From Clostridia bacterium (GTDB lineage: Bacteria > Bacillota > Sulfobacillia > SLMV01): a stretch of 5,015 bases of DNA. This document shows, in pieces, positions 4,592 to 5,015 of the stretch. The stretch lies in contig SLMV01000006.1 in assembly GCA_007133365.1 (NCBI GenBank), positions 1 through 5,015 of the forward strand, in the 5' to 3' direction. Under the pieces are notes generated by a model. It was not told the origin of the DNA, did not search any database, and was given only the letters and a program-made list of their open reading frames with translations. Position 1 is the first letter of the stretch, and every line of letters begins with the position of its first letter. Made by a program: the position numbers and the translations under genes.

Positions 4592-5015
4592 ATGGATTAC
4601 CAAAATCTTTTCAATGAAGGATTGACCTTTGCGCAGTTTGTGCGAACGTCGGGGACGGAAGGGGAATCATTTCGCCGACGTTATCATAAGGCGCGTGTGC
4701 CATCGGATTTGGAGGATCTTTTTTCCGATCGTTTTTGTGGTCACAATGGTCTCTATTTCTTGGTGATGCTGGAATCGGATTGTCCGGATGCTCTCGAAAA
4801 CGTTCCCTTTTTGGTTCGGTTGGCCGAGATGATTCGGATTCCCGTTCGCCTTTATCGACGCGCCCAAACCCCTGAGCTGAAAAGGCATTTTGAGAATTTG
4901 GGTTTTGACCGCATCCCTACGGTTTTGGTTTGTGATGGTGCCTTTTCCCGTTTAGGTATTTGGCAGGAGCGAAGCCGTTCGGCCGATGCCATCGTTCAAA
5001 GCATCAAACGCGACC
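4592..5015 (+). CDS. Thioredoxin-fold family protein, 3' end outside window
   Basis: The first 141 codons of a gene cut by the right edge. The start is firm: AGGAGG (4580-4585) is 6 nt from the ATG. After an N-terminal helical part, residues 54-67 read LYFLVMLESDCPDA, in the position of the 'WCxxC' strand-loop of thioredoxin folds. It continues with ENVPFLVRLAE, IRIPVRLYRR, a PELKRHFENLGF helix, and the cis-proline segment RIPTVLVCDG (P109), closing with GIWQERS. This matches the Thioredoxin_9-type layout (small Bacillota proteins with WCPDC...P.. and a final G.W..R). Only C64 of the usual pair remains; the partner position is Ala67, and C49 and C114 lie elsewhere. It may be a monothiol or non-redox member. 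Substrate and partners are unknown. Identification rests on remembered family patterns. Confidence 0.72.
   Translation, partial: MDYQNLFNEGLTFAQFVRTSGTEGESFRRRYHKARVPSDLEDLFSDRFCGHNGLYFLVMLESDCPDALENVPFLVRLAEMIRIPVRLYRRAQTPELKRHFENLGFDRIPTVLVCDGAFSRLGIWQERSRSADAIVQSIKRD

Overview
The window reads as chromosomal DNA of a low-to-moderate GC Gram-positive bacterium (Bacillota). The reasons are strong AGGAGG/AAGGAG-type ribosome binding sites, a sigma-A-like -10 box, an OmpR-type two-component system, and a TM1266-type regulator next to hydG, a pairing typical of anaerobic or thermophilic Bacillota and Thermotogae. The mix of aerobic-looking and hydrogenase genes would suit an environmental, possibly thermophilic or acidophilic (Sulfobacillus-like) organism, but that placement is a guess.

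Left part, minus strand, reading right to left: an enolase-superfamily (muconate cycloisomerase subgroup) enzyme (741-1832) is followed by a perfect 12-bp inverted repeat. Next come a TATAAT promoter and a leader of about 160 nt, then a small TM1266-family [FeFe]-hydrogenase-system regulator (242-487), then the first 68 codons of hydG, the radical SAM maturase that makes the CO/CN ligands of the H-cluster; hydG runs off the left edge. Both the regulator and hydG are preceded by a perfect hairpin with GGA in its loop. The hydG hairpin holds that gene's own Shine-Dalgarno sequence. This is the most suggestive regulatory architecture in the window.

Middle: a stretch of about 475 bp without genes (1836-2310) separates the enolase-type gene from a divergent two-component operon. 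It holds a 10-bp direct repeat just upstream of the enolase-type gene, several stem-loops, and a cluster of GAACG half-sites leading into the promoter of the response regulator. The operon encodes an OmpR/PhoB-type response regulator (2311-3024) and a one-TM PAS-HisKA-HATPase sensor kinase (3015-4106), overlapping by 10 bp.

Right part: a small four-TM membrane protein of unknown role (4108-4500, minus) converges on the kinase with one base between stop codons. A short divergent region then leads to a thioredoxin-fold protein (4592 onward, plus) that is cut by the window end and keeps only one active-site cysteine.

No insertion sequence, CRISPR array, tRNA or rRNA was seen. The genes are of known families. 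The less ordinary material is the RNA-level architecture around the hydrogenase genes and a few active-site substitutions.
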